From: JAVBME01 sp031552765
GTDB lineage: Bacteria > Bacillota > Negativicutes > Acidaminococcales > JAISLQ01
Direction: 5' to 3'
Length of the DNA stretch: 64,000 nt
NCBI GenBank assembly: GCA_031552765.1
Contig: JAVBME010000008.1
Coordinates: 228,552 to 292,551, forward strand
In this document: in pieces, positions 41,495-49,746 of the stretch
Position numbering within the stretch: the first letter of the stretch is position 1
Layout of the letters: each line of letters begins with the position of its first letter
Position numbers and translations under genes: made by a program
The notes under the pieces: model-generated
What the model was told of the DNA's origin: nothing
Databases searched by the model: none
Seen by the model: the letters and a program-made list of their open reading frames with translations, nothing else

Positions 41495-41965
41495 TCAGTC
41501 ACCACCCCTGGTCAGGCAAAGTTTTTGTAAAACCACTTCTTCTTCTTTGCGCATGACGGCTTTGTCCTCTTCATTCATGTGGTCGTAACCCAAGAGGTGC
41601 AGCATACCGTGCACTATAAGGTAAGCCAGTTCCCGCTCGAAGCTGTGCCCATATTCTACAGCCTGCCGCTCGGCCTGCGGTACGCAGACCACTATCTCGC
41701 CCAGCAGCTCTTCCGACGGCCCGCCTATTATCTCCGGTTCCTCGCCTTCATCGAGCGCGAAAGAAATGACATCGGTCACATTATCTATACCGCGCCAATC
41801 GCGGTTTATTTCCTGCATTTCCTGGTCGCCTACCAGCGTAACGCTGACCTCAGCCGTAGGCGACAAGCCGTGTACAGTCGCCACCGTTGCCACAGTTTTC
41901 AGCAAAAGCTGCTCTGCGCTGTCTTCCAGACCAGCAAACTGCTCTTTATTCAAAAATACTTGCAT
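41495..41965 (-). CDS. ybeY: Endoribonuclease YbeY
   Basis: A 156-residue metalloenzyme involved in 16S rRNA 3' maturation and ribosome quality control. The zinc-binding HGMLHLLGYDH motif, with three His, is near residue 125, and the core includes EINRDWRGIDNVTDVISFAL. The ATG at 41965 has AGGTG six bases upstream; a GTG at 41974 would lie within the ribosome site. It lies between phoH and cdd. Confidence 0.96.
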   Translation of the reverse strand: MQVFLNKEQFAGLEDSAEQLLLKTVATVATVHGLSPTAEVSVTLVGDQEMQEINRDWRGIDNVTDVISFALDEGEEPEIIGGPSEELLGEIVVCVPQAERQAVEYGHSFERELAYLIVHGMLHLLGYDHMNEEDKAVMRKEEEVVLQKLCLTRGGD

Positions 41966-41974
41966 CAATAACAC

Positions 41975-42937
41975 CTATTGGTTTTCAAATTTTTCATACG
42001 CCTTTATAATCGCGCCGACCAGTTCATGGCGGACGACGTCTATCTCGGAAAAACGCACCAGGCCTACTCCAGCCACGTCGGCCAGCACCTTTTCCGCATG
42101 CGCCAAACCCGACTGTTTACCATAAGGAAGGTCGGTCTGGGTGGCGTCGCCGGTAACTACCATGCGCGAACCGAAGCCCAATCTGGTCAGGAACATTTTC
42201 ATCTGTTCCGGTGTAGTGTTTTGCGCTTCATCCAAAATTATAAAAGAATCATTCAGCGTGCGCCCGCGCATATAGGCCAGCGGCGCCACCTCAATGATGC
42301 CTTTATCCATATATTTTTGAAAAATCTCTGTACCGAGTATGTCGTACAGCGCGTCATACAAAGGACGCAGGTATGGATCGACTTTTTCTTGCAGGTCGCC
42401 CGGCAAAAAACCCAGTTTTTCTCCCGCTTCCACCGCGGGGCGGGTCAATATGATGCGTTCCACTTCTTTATTTTTCAACGCGCTTACCGCCATGGCAACC
42501 GCCAGATAGGTCTTGCCCGTTCCGGCCGGCCCTATGCCGATAGTGACAAAATTGCGTTTTATCGCGTCAAGGTACACCCACTGCCCCAAAGTTTTGGACT
42601 TTATATGCCGGCCGCGATTGGTCACGATCACAGTATCGGCAAACATACGGTGCAGGCTGTCGGCTTTGTCTTCTTCGATCATCCGCACGCTGTAGCGCAC
42701 GTCATGCGAGGTCAGCAGTATGCCCTGGCGGTGCAAAAACAGCAGTTCCTTGAACAGCCGCTCTACCTTCGCCGCCTCTTTTTCTTCACCGCTCAATACT
42801 ATATCTTCCCCGCGCACGATTATGCGGCAGGAAAAACTTTCCACGATTATGCGCAAAAACTCGTCATTGCGCCCTAATACCCCTACTGCCTCCGCCTGGT
42901 CCTGCAAGGATATCCGCCATTCGGCAAAGTTATTCAA
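41975..42937 (-). CDS. phoH: PhoH-like ATPase
   Basis: About 320 residues. An N-terminal domain precedes the RecA-like ATPase with Walker A GPAGTGKTYLAVAMA (about residues 132-146), ILTRPAVEAGEKLGFLPGD, Walker B FIILDEAQNTTPEQMKMFLTR and GDATQTDLP. PhoH partners YbeY in rRNA processing by gene order, though its own activity is poorly defined. The ATG at 42943 is one base from GGGAGG; the TTG at 42937 is better spaced. Confidence 0.95.
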   Translation of the reverse strand: MNNFAEWRISLQDQAEAVGVLGRNDEFLRIIVESFSCRIIVRGEDIVLSGEEKEAAKVERLFKELLFLHRQGILLTSHDVRYSVRMIEEDKADSLHRMFADTVIVTNRGRHIKSKTLGQWVYLDAIKRNFVTIGIGPAGTGKTYLAVAMAVSALKNKEVERIILTRPAVEAGEKLGFLPGDLQEKVDPYLRPLYDALYDILGTEIFQKYMDKGIIEVAPLAYMRGRTLNDSFIILDEAQNTTPEQMKMFLTRLGFGSRMVVTGDATQTDLPYGKQSGLAHAEKVLADVAGVGLVRFSEIDVVRHELVGAIIKAYEKFENQ

Positions 42938-42957
42938 AAACATTCCTCCCGGCCGCG

Positions 42958-43587
42958 TTATTTGGCAGTTTCCACTATTGTTATCTTTTTGATCACGATA
43001 TTTTCTAGCGGCCTGTCCTGATTGCCGGTTTTGACTTTCCCAATAGCTTCTACTACAGACATTCCCTCCACTACCTGCCCGAACACACTGTGCTTGCCGT
43101 CAAGCCAGGCGGTAGGCGCCAGCGTAATAAAAAACTGCGAGCCGCCTGTATCCGGACCGGCATTTGCCATGGACAGCACGCCTTTTTTATCGTGCTTGAG
43201 CTGTGTGGAAAATTCGTCTTTGATCGTATAGCCCGGGCCGCCGGTGCCGTCACCCTTCGGGTCGCCGCCCTGGATCATAAAACCGTCGATCACCCGATGA
43301 AAAATCAGCCCGTCGTAAAAACCTTTCTTGGCCAGGGCAATAAAATTCCCCGCAGTTAAAGGGGCCTTGTCCGCAAACAACTCCACTTTAAACGTACCTT
43401 TACTTGTTTCAAATATGGCAATAGGATTATTGCTTTTTTCTTTTCCCGGATTTTTGCTGTCCGTACTTTTTTCCGTCACTGGCTTGCCAGCCGGTTTTTC
43501 CGGCGATTTCTGCCCGGATGTAGTGCTCCCGCAGCCTGCTGCCAGCAGGACTGACAGCAAAATGAAGTAGGATAAGATACGTTTCAT
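42958..43587 (-). CDS. Peptidyl-prolyl cis-trans isomerase lipoprotein (cyclophilin type)
   Basis: A 209-residue protein with a lipoprotein signal (ILLSVLLAAGC, lipobox Cys at about residue 19), a short Ser/Thr/Lys/Pro linker and a cyclophilin domain from about residue 55. FHRVIDGFMIQGGDPKGDGTGGPGY, FFITL and LDGKHSVFGQVVEG are the catalytic and proline-binding segments. It probably folds exported proteins at the outer face of the membrane. It lies 14 bases ahead of phoH in the same operon. Confidence 0.94.
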   Translation of the reverse strand: MKRILSYFILLSVLLAAGCGSTTSGQKSPEKPAGKPVTEKSTDSKNPGKEKSNNPIAIFETSKGTFKVELFADKAPLTAGNFIALAKKGFYDGLIFHRVIDGFMIQGGDPKGDGTGGPGYTIKDEFSTQLKHDKKGVLSMANAGPDTGGSQFFITLAPTAWLDGKHSVFGQVVEGMSVVEAIGKVKTGNQDRPLENIVIKKITIVETAK

Positions 43588-43609
43588 CAGTATTTATACC
43601 TCCAGATTT

Positions 43610-44845
43610 TTATTTGCCGACAAACAATTCCATTTGCTCTTCATCATCCTGGTTTTTGGCGCTTTCCTCTCCTGCCGGCGGTACGGCTTCCTGTTCATCC
43701 GCATTTACATGTTCATGCTCACTTTCAGGCGGCGCCTCGACATCTATCCTGCCGCTCCCGGCCGATAAAACATCCAGCCCGTCCATCGCTTGGGAAATGC
43801 TTTCGATGTCTGTTATAGCCGTAAACAAAAGGCCTACCCTTTTTTTCTCGTCAGCCAGACTAGCGCTTTTCGACTCGGCTGTTTCTTTATAGCGGGCCAG
43901 CGCCGTTTGCAAACGGGAAAAAATTGCTATACTTTCAGCCAGTTGATTATTGCTCATATCATCCACGTTTTGCCTGGCCGGCAGCTTTACGCCCAGCGCT
44001 GCCAGTTGGTTGCAAAATACGTCTGTCAGATAAGAAAGTTTGTCGCCAAACTCACTGACCAGTTTATTACGCGCTATTATCTCTTCTTTTTCTGTTGCTT
44101 TTTTTTCTATAATATTTTTCATTTCCGCCAGGAATTTATCTAGGTCGTCCCACCCGGAAGCCGCTGGGGCGGCCGCGCGCAGTCGCGACAGGCACTCGCC
44201 CAGTATAGTTTCCGCCTGGCCGCAGCTTAAGTTCGCGCCAAATGTTACTTCAGCCGCACTTTCCATGTCTTTATCTTCTCCTGCTATATCCTCAGCTGCA
44301 ACTTTATCTTCAACCATTATATCATCAGGCTCCTTTTCCTCGTCTTGCCCTGCCAGGCTATTTGCTATTATATTACATAACATAAGAATGATATCATTTT
44401 TATGGTAGCGTGGCAAAAGCCCGCTCTCTTTTACTATCTCGTCCAAAAGTTTTTTACTGTTGTCCACATCGGTCAAAGCTACGGCTAAAAAATTTTTTAT
44501 AAGGGTTTCGTGCTGTAAAAGCGCTGTTTGCGTCTTTATTTTAAGTTCAGGCTTTATCCCGCTCCAGGCATCTATGACTTCCTGCCAGTCTTTTTCCGTA
44601 AAATCCTGTGCATATTTTAAGAGCTTTTTGACAATAAGCGGCATAGGAGCAGCCAGCGGCTGCCCGGCATAGCCTTTCACGCCTATCTTTTTCATGAGTC
44701 CGGCAAAGCTCCCGGCTTTAGCAGGATAGTTTTTCATAAAAAGCACTATATCCGACCAAAACATTTTTTGCGCCTGGCTGCCGCTGCCTTGCCGGCACCG
44801 CTGCCAAAGCGCCCAAGTCGTAAGTTTGGCATTTTTATCCGGCAA
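43610..44845 (-). CDS. Protein of unknown function, helical, acidic C-terminus
   Basis: About 411 residues, not recognised. It has no signal peptide or membrane segment. The N-terminal 140 residues are helical and mildly basic, the region from about 170 to 200 is very acidic, the middle is helical with heptad character (around KNIIEKKATEKEEIIARNKL), and the last 50 residues are rich in Glu, Ala and Pro, ending DDEEQMELFVGK. A GTG at 44854 is part of the GGGGGAG ribosome site, so the TTG eight bases on is the likely start. It is the first gene of the phoH-era unit, divergent from the LtaS-like gene. No function is proposed. Confidence 0.6.
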   Translation of the reverse strand: MPDKNAKLTTWALWQRCRQGSGSQAQKMFWSDIVLFMKNYPAKAGSFAGLMKKIGVKGYAGQPLAAPMPLIVKKLLKYAQDFTEKDWQEVIDAWSGIKPELKIKTQTALLQHETLIKNFLAVALTDVDNSKKLLDEIVKESGLLPRYHKNDIILMLCNIIANSLAGQDEEKEPDDIMVEDKVAAEDIAGEDKDMESAAEVTFGANLSCGQAETILGECLSRLRAAAPAASGWDDLDKFLAEMKNIIEKKATEKEEIIARNKLVSEFGDKLSYLTDVFCNQLAALGVKLPARQNVDDMSNNQLAESIAIFSRLQTALARYKETAESKSASLADEKKRVGLLFTAITDIESISQAMDGLDVLSAGSGRIDVEAPPESEHEHVNADEQEAVPPAGEESAKNQDDEEQMELFVGK

Positions 44846-45003
44846 AAATACCACTCCCCCGATATCGCATTTTTCCTGCTTTATATGTTGGCTTTATATA
44901 TTATAATACTATTATACAATGTAAATTCCTGCCATACACAAATTTCAGGTATTTTTCAGCATTTTTTTCTATACTTTTTTCAAATATTTATGGAGGTAGG
45001 ACA
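44846..45003. promoter_or_regulatory. Divergent AT-rich promoter region
   Basis: A 158-base gap between divergent units. On the plus strand TTGGCT is followed by 16 bases and TATTAT; on the minus strand a TATAAT lies at about 44918, but with a poor -35. The TATATATTATAATACTATTATA stretch is nearly self-complementary, so both promoters overlap. Confidence 0.45.
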
Positions 45004-46920
45004 ATGCATTTTTTCAAAGGCGCCCGTACGGCTTTTTTCGCACGCCTATTCTTGATATACCTGGTCTTGCAGGCCGCTTTGCGGTCGCTGCTCTTTGTTT
45101 ACACCGGAAAAACCGCTTATCCTGGAATAGCCGATATTTTAGCCACATTTTTTTTGGGCGGCGTATATGATACGGTAACCTTGGCGCAAGGCTTGCTACC
45201 GCTTTTTCTGCTGTTTGTTATTTTGCCAGCAGCCTGGCTAAAGAAAAAACCGGTGAAAATTTTTATAAATTCCGCTGTCTTTTTGCAGTTTTTCATAATA
45301 ATATTTACTTTTATCAGCGAATTTTTCTTCTGGCAAGAATTTCAGACTAAATTTAACTTTATCGCGGTCGATTATCTTATATACACAACAGAAGTCATCG
45401 GCAATATAAGCCAAGCCTATAATCTTTGGCTGATCTTGCCCGCCATTGCCCTAGCAGCGGCTATTTTAACCTTTTGGCAAAGCCGCCTGCTAAACAGCGA
45501 CTTTGCCCCTCTTTCCGGCAAACAGCGCCTTGCAAGTATAGCACTGGCTGCAATTTTGCCATTTGCCGTTTTTTATACTGTCAACAGCAAATGGCGCGAA
45601 AGTGTGAGCTCAAACCGCTATGCCGTAGAAATATCCGGCAACGGCGCCTATGAATTTTTTAGCGCATTTCGTAATAATGAACTGGATTATGATAAATTCT
45701 ATGTTGTACGGCCGACCCAGGATGTAATAAACGGCCTGCAAAAATTATTGGCAACAAAAGACGCAACATTTGCCGACAATTCTTCCACCCTGCGCCACAT
45801 AACAGCCTCTCGCCCTGAGCAAACACCTAATATTATCATGATCGTAGTAGAAAGCCTGAGTTCAGATTTTCTCGGCGTTTTTGGCAATAACGAGCAACTG
45901 ACGCCCAATCTTGACAAACTTGCGCGCGAGTCCATGTTTTTCACCAACGTTTACGCCACCGGCACCCGTACAGTGCGCGGCCTTGAGGCGCTGTCCCTAG
46001 CAGTGCCGCCGACGCCGGGGCAATCTATCCTGCGCCGGCCTGACTTTAGCGACCTATTTACTTTAGGCAGTGTCTTGAAGGAGAAAAATTATGTACCGGA
46101 ATTCATTTACGGCGGTTACGGCTATTTTGACAACATGAACGCCTTTTTCGCCGGCAATGGCTACGCCGTGACTGACAGGACCGATCTTACCAGCAAAGAT
46201 ATATATTTTGAAAATGTGTGGGGCGTTGCGGATGAGATAATCTTCAACCACGCCCTGGCAGATATCGACAAACGCACAGCGAACAATGAAAAAGTCTTCC
46301 AGCTCATCATGACCACCTCCAACCACAGCCCCTATACCTACCCGGCCGGCCGCATAGACATCCCCTCGCCCGGCGGGCGTCCGGGCGCAGTCAAATATAC
46401 CGACTGGGCGATCGGCGACTTTATTGAAAAAGCCCGAAGCAAACCCTGGTTTGACAATACGGTATTTGTTATCATCGCCGATCACCAGGCCAGTTCAGCC
46501 GGCAAAGTGGACCTGCCTGTAAGCAGGTACCACATCCCCCTTATCATTTATGCGCCCAAACTTATCCCGCCCAGCCAAAACGACCGTCTTATGAGCCAGA
46601 TAGACCTGCCGCCCACCCTTCTTGGCTTGCTCGGCTTTTCTTATGACTCGCGCTTTTTCGGCTATGATATCAATCAACTGGAGCCAGGCCGTGAGCGGGC
46701 GTTCATCAGCACATACCAAAATATCGGGTTTATAAAAGACGGTAAACTAGTCATACTCAAGCCGCAAAAACAAGTGTATACTTATAAGATAGACGATTTT
46801 AAAAACAGCGTCTATACGCCTATACCGAATGATGACGCGCTTACCAGCCAGGCCATAGAATGGTACCAGGGCGCCAGCCATATCTATCAAAGCGGCCTGT
46901 TGTCGCTAGGAAACAAATAA
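45004..46920 (+). CDS. LTA synthase/MdoB-like phosphotransferase (sulfatase superfamily)
   Basis: A 638-residue membrane enzyme with about five N-terminal membrane segments (to about residue 195) and an extracytoplasmic alkaline-phosphatase-fold domain from about residue 275. The metal/nucleophile sites are visible: NIIMIVVESLSSD (Glu283), the probable nucleophile Thr in ATGTRTVRG (about residue 321), TSNHSPY and IIADHQ. Family members transfer phosphoglycerol or phosphoethanolamine from phospholipids to polymers or lipid A, leaving diacylglycerol. The start has TGGAGG upstream. It heads an operon with a two-component system and dgkA, which fits a lipid-consuming envelope modification. The acceptor is unknown. 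Confidence 0.88.
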   Translation: MHFFKGARTAFFARLFLIYLVLQAALRSLLFVYTGKTAYPGIADILATFFLGGVYDTVTLAQGLLPLFLLFVILPAAWLKKKPVKIFINSAVFLQFFIIIFTFISEFFFWQEFQTKFNFIAVDYLIYTTEVIGNISQAYNLWLILPAIALAAAILTFWQSRLLNSDFAPLSGKQRLASIALAAILPFAVFYTVNSKWRESVSSNRYAVEISGNGAYEFFSAFRNNELDYDKFYVVRPTQDVINGLQKLLATKDATFADNSSTLRHITASRPEQTPNIIMIVVESLSSDFLGVFGNNEQLTPNLDKLARESMFFTNVYATGTRTVRGLEALSLAVPPTPGQSILRRPDFSDLFTLGSVLKEKNYVPEFIYGGYGYFDNMNAFFAGNGYAVTDRTDLTSKDIYFENVWGVADEIIFNHALADIDKRTANNEKVFQLIMTTSNHSPYTYPAGRIDIPSPGGRPGAVKYTDWAIGDFIEKARSKPWFDNTVFVIIADHQASSAGKVDLPVSRYHIPLIIYAPKLIPPSQNDRLMSQIDLPPTLLGLLGFSYDSRFFGYDINQLEPGRERAFISTYQNIGFIKDGKLVILKPQKQVYTYKIDDFKNSVYTPIPNDDALTSQAIEWYQGASHIYQSGLLSLGNK

Positions 46921-46953
46921 ACCGATCGCGTCCGACAAGGAGTGTACCGGAGC

Positions 46954-47634
46954 ATGAAGATATTGATAGCCGAAGACGATGTAAAATTAGGCGGCTTTCT
47001 CAAAAAACTGTTCAACAGCCGCAATATTGAAGCCGATTTGATCGACAACGGCAAGGATATAGCGTATTATGCCCAAAACGAACTTTACGACGTCCTGATA
47101 CTGGACTGGATGCTGCCCGGTACAGACGGCACCGCCGCCTGCCAGTCGCTCCGGCAAAGCGGCTACCAGGGCGCTATAATAATGCTGACGGCTCGCACTA
47201 CCCTTGCTGATAAAATCACCGGCTTTACCTGCGGCGCGGACGATTACCTGGTCAAGCCGTTTGAATTTGAGGAACTGTATGCCAGGACTATAGCGCTAAG
47301 CCGCAGGGCCGGCTCCCCCTTCAAACATGAAGTATTCCAGGTGGCAGGCTGCACTTTTGACTGTAACAGTCATACTATAGATTTTAAAGGCACAATCATA
47401 CGTTTGACCGCCAGGGAATTTCAGATAGTAGAGCTTTTGGCGCGCAATCACGGGCATGTGCTGGAACGCGACCTATTGCTCGACCGTATCTGGGGCAGCG
47501 AAAAAGATATCACCAGCAATTCTTTAGATGCATACATGCGCCTTATCCGTAAGAAATTGGAAAAAATACCGGGGAAAATTTTCATACATAATGTCCGTTC
47601 GGTCGGTTACCGCTGGGAGGAAGAAGATGTTTGA
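46954..47634 (+). CDS. OmpR/PhoB-family response regulator
   Basis: A 226-residue regulator. The receiver domain has the acidic pair in AEDDVKLG, phosphorylation site Asp51 in LILDWMLPGTDG, switch Thr in MLTARTT and Lys in YLVKPFEFEEL. The C-terminal winged-helix DNA-binding domain runs from about residue 130, with LTAREFQIVELLARN and SVGYRWE at the end. The ATG at 46954 is preferred over an upstream GTG because of spacing from AAGGAG. It overlaps the kinase gene by eight bases. Confidence 0.95.
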   Translation: MKILIAEDDVKLGGFLKKLFNSRNIEADLIDNGKDIAYYAQNELYDVLILDWMLPGTDGTAACQSLRQSGYQGAIIMLTARTTLADKITGFTCGADDYLVKPFEFEELYARTIALSRRAGSPFKHEVFQVAGCTFDCNSHTIDFKGTIIRLTAREFQIVELLARNHGHVLERDLLLDRIWGSEKDITSNSLDAYMRLIRKKLEKIPGKIFIHNVRSVGYRWEEEDV

Positions 47635-48931
47635 ACAAACCCGCCGGTCGCTTACCAGGTACTATACTTTTGCCACCGCCGCCCTTCTTACTTCTTTTAC
47701 CATATTGCTCTTTAGCGCCTTGGCCTGGTTCTTATACGAAGAAGAAAAACTCGAAATATTGGCTTTTGCCAATGAAGAAATATCTGAACACTTGCCGCTG
47801 TTATTGCAGGGAAGTACCTCTTTCGTACCACCGCCGCTTATCGGAGAAAGCAACAGTACCGAGGAAGAAATGCAAAATGCCCTGCGGATGTTTTCTTTTA
47901 TCCAGATGCCTGGCGGCGAAGTTTACAATCTTGTGACCTTGCCAAATGAAGTCGTGGTATGGGCTACAGCGGAAATAAAGCGGCATGACCTGCGAGAACC
48001 TAGAATTTTCTCCTATACTTTTGCCAATGGCAAACACCACCGTGTTTTGCTGGCGGAAAAACTTATTGTACATGAAGGTAATATCCTCGGAAAAATATAT
48101 GTCGGCAAAGATATCACCTTTTTGCTGACTATCTTGAAAGAAATGCTCATTTTTTCTTTACTGGGCATGCTTGTCGCCACATTTTTCATCTTCCGTTTCG
48201 GGCGAACGGCGGCTAATAAAGCGATGATACCGATAGAACAGTCTGTAATCCAGCAAAAACGTTTTGTCACCAATGCTTCCCATGAATTGAGGACGCCTTT
48301 AAGCGTTGTACTGACAGGCGCCGAAGTTGTTTTGAGCGATCAAAAAAACAATTTGAGCAGCGACAGTAAAAACACCTTACTGGACATACAGGATGAAATA
48401 CGCAAAATGTCCAATATGGTGAGCAACCTTTTGACCTTATCGCAAATGGATGAATACTCTCTTCCCAGCAAAAAAGCTATCGACGTTGTGGCAATAGCCA
48501 CCCTGTCAGTGAGAAAACTGCTGCCTCTGGCCGAACAAAAAAATATAACTATCTCTCTTGAAGATACTTCACCTATCACCTGGCAAATAGACAAAGACGA
48601 TTTTGCACAATTGCTTTACATATTACTCGATAATGCGATAAAATATACTCCAAGCGACGGAAGCGTATTGATCTTTTTCCGTGTTGAAAAAAACAGCAAA
48701 AAGTATTTAAAGATTTTTGTCGAAGATAGCGGCATAGGTATTGAGGAACAAGAGCGGGAACTTATCTTCGAACGTTTTTATCGTGTCGACAAGGCGCGTT
48801 CGCGCCAAACCGGCGGCAGCGGCTTAGGCCTTTCCATAGCCCGCTCGTTGGCGGAAAAATATAATGGCAGTGTAAAAGTGAGCAGCGGACCTGGGAAAGG
48901 CAGCGTGTTTTGCGTAACCTTGCCGGAATAA
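47627..48931 (+). CDS. Sensor histidine kinase
   Basis: A 434-residue membrane kinase. Two membrane segments (about residues 13-36 and 165-190) flank an extracytoplasmic sensor of about 130 residues. The phosphorylated His219 is in NASHELRTPLSVV, and the ATPase domain has DNAIKYTPSDG, EDSGIGI and GGSGLGLSIARSL. There is no clear HAMP beyond a short linker. The ATG follows GGGAGGAAGAAG and overlaps the regulator's stop. With its partner it probably senses envelope state and controls the LtaS-like gene or other loci; the signal is unknown. Confidence 0.94.
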   Translation: MFEQTRRSLTRYYTFATAALLTSFTILLFSALAWFLYEEEKLEILAFANEEISEHLPLLLQGSTSFVPPPLIGESNSTEEEMQNALRMFSFIQMPGGEVYNLVTLPNEVVVWATAEIKRHDLREPRIFSYTFANGKHHRVLLAEKLIVHEGNILGKIYVGKDITFLLTILKEMLIFSLLGMLVATFFIFRFGRTAANKAMIPIEQSVIQQKRFVTNASHELRTPLSVVLTGAEVVLSDQKNNLSSDSKNTLLDIQDEIRKMSNMVSNLLTLSQMDEYSLPSKKAIDVVAIATLSVRKLLPLAEQKNITISLEDTSPITWQIDKDDFAQLLYILLDNAIKYTPSDGSVLIFFRVEKNSKKYLKIFVEDSGIGIEEQERELIFERFYRVDKARSRQTGGSGLGLSIARSLAEKYNGSVKVSSGPGKGSVFCVTLPE

Positions 48932-48944
48932 AATGAGGTAGGAC

Positions 48945-49301
48945 ATGTTCAAGCATATATTTAACGCTTGTAGGTATTCATTGGCCGGCTTAAACGCGGC
49001 TTTCAAAGAAGAGCTCGCTTTTCGGCTGGTACTGGGCCAGGCGATTATTATGCTGTCCATAGCATTTTATCTGCCGCTTGAATATACAGAACGCTCGTTT
49101 TTAATATTTGCCGCCGGACTGTGCGTAGTCGTCGAATTGTTAAATTCCGCTATAGAAAATATAGTAGATCTTGTGACTTCTGATTGGCATATCCTGGCCA
49201 AACGGGCAAAAGATATGGGCTCAGCCGCCCAGTTCGCCGCGCTTGTGCTCTTATACTGGCAATTGGCGGTCATATTGAAAAAATATTTTTGCCAGCAATA
49301 A
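48945..49301 (+). CDS. dgkA: Diacylglycerol/undecaprenol kinase DgkA
   Basis: A 118-residue, three-helix membrane kinase. The signature ELLNSAIENIVDLVT (about residues 67-81) holds the catalytic Glu. Gram-negative members recycle diacylglycerol to phosphatidic acid; Gram-positive members phosphorylate undecaprenol. It follows the histidine kinase by 13 bases and ends the LtaS-like operon. Diacylglycerol left by that enzyme would be a natural substrate. It is absent from its common position between ybeY and cdd. Confidence 0.93.
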   Translation: MFKHIFNACRYSLAGLNAAFKEELAFRLVLGQAIIMLSIAFYLPLEYTERSFLIFAAGLCVVVELLNSAIENIVDLVTSDWHILAKRAKDMGSAAQFAALVLLYWQLAVILKKYFCQQ

Positions 49302-49327
49302 CTAATTTTTACCGGCGGTATAAATTC

Positions 49328-49370
49328 AAAAAATGCCATTTCCTGCAAATATGAGGAAATGGCATTTTTT
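49328..49370. terminator. Bidirectional terminator between dgkA and the AhpD-like gene
   Basis: A perfect 17-bp stem (AAAAAATGCCATTTCCT and its complement) with a nine-base loop and T runs on both strands. It serves both convergent units. Confidence 0.93.
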
Positions 49371-49384
49371 AGTTAGTCTTCATC

Positions 49385-49726
49385 TTAAATAATTTTTTGC
49401 TCCAACAATATCGAAAAAGCAAACCGGGCATTGGGATAAGTAATATAACCGCCGCCGATCACCCCTATTTTTATCGCCTCGATAATTTCATCCTTACTCG
49501 CCCCAGCGTTCACACAGCCGTTGATATGGTATAAAATACACTCATCGCACCTTGTCACGACAGAAATAGCAAGCCCCATCAGTTCTTTGTTCTTCTTGCT
49601 GATTGCGCCGTCCGCATAGACTTCATCGTCCAAACCGCCAAATTTTTTAAAAAAGGAGTCAGTGTCAGACATGATCGCATTCAGCGTTTTACGACGCTCG
49701 TTCATATCCTCTATTGCCAACATCAT
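49385..49726 (-). CDS. Carboxymuconolactone decarboxylase/AhpD-like protein
   Basis: About 113 residues in the CMD/AhpD fold. The CDECILYHINGCVNAGAS segment holds the CX2C pair and the downstream His that in AhpD relatives form a thiol redox site, so a peroxidase-linked or disulfide role is plausible. KELMGLAISVVTR is the conserved helix before it. The start could be GTG 49729, ATG 49726 or ATG 49723; a TTG at 49756 would overlap deoB. It is the last gene of the udp-deoB unit. Confidence 0.85.
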   Translation of the reverse strand: MMLAIEDMNERRKTLNAIMSDTDSFFKKFGGLDDEVYADGAISKKNKELMGLAISVVTRCDECILYHINGCVNAGASKDEIIEAIKIGVIGGGYITYPNARFAFSILLEQKII

Positions 49727-49746
49727 CACCCTTTGATTTGCTGTAT

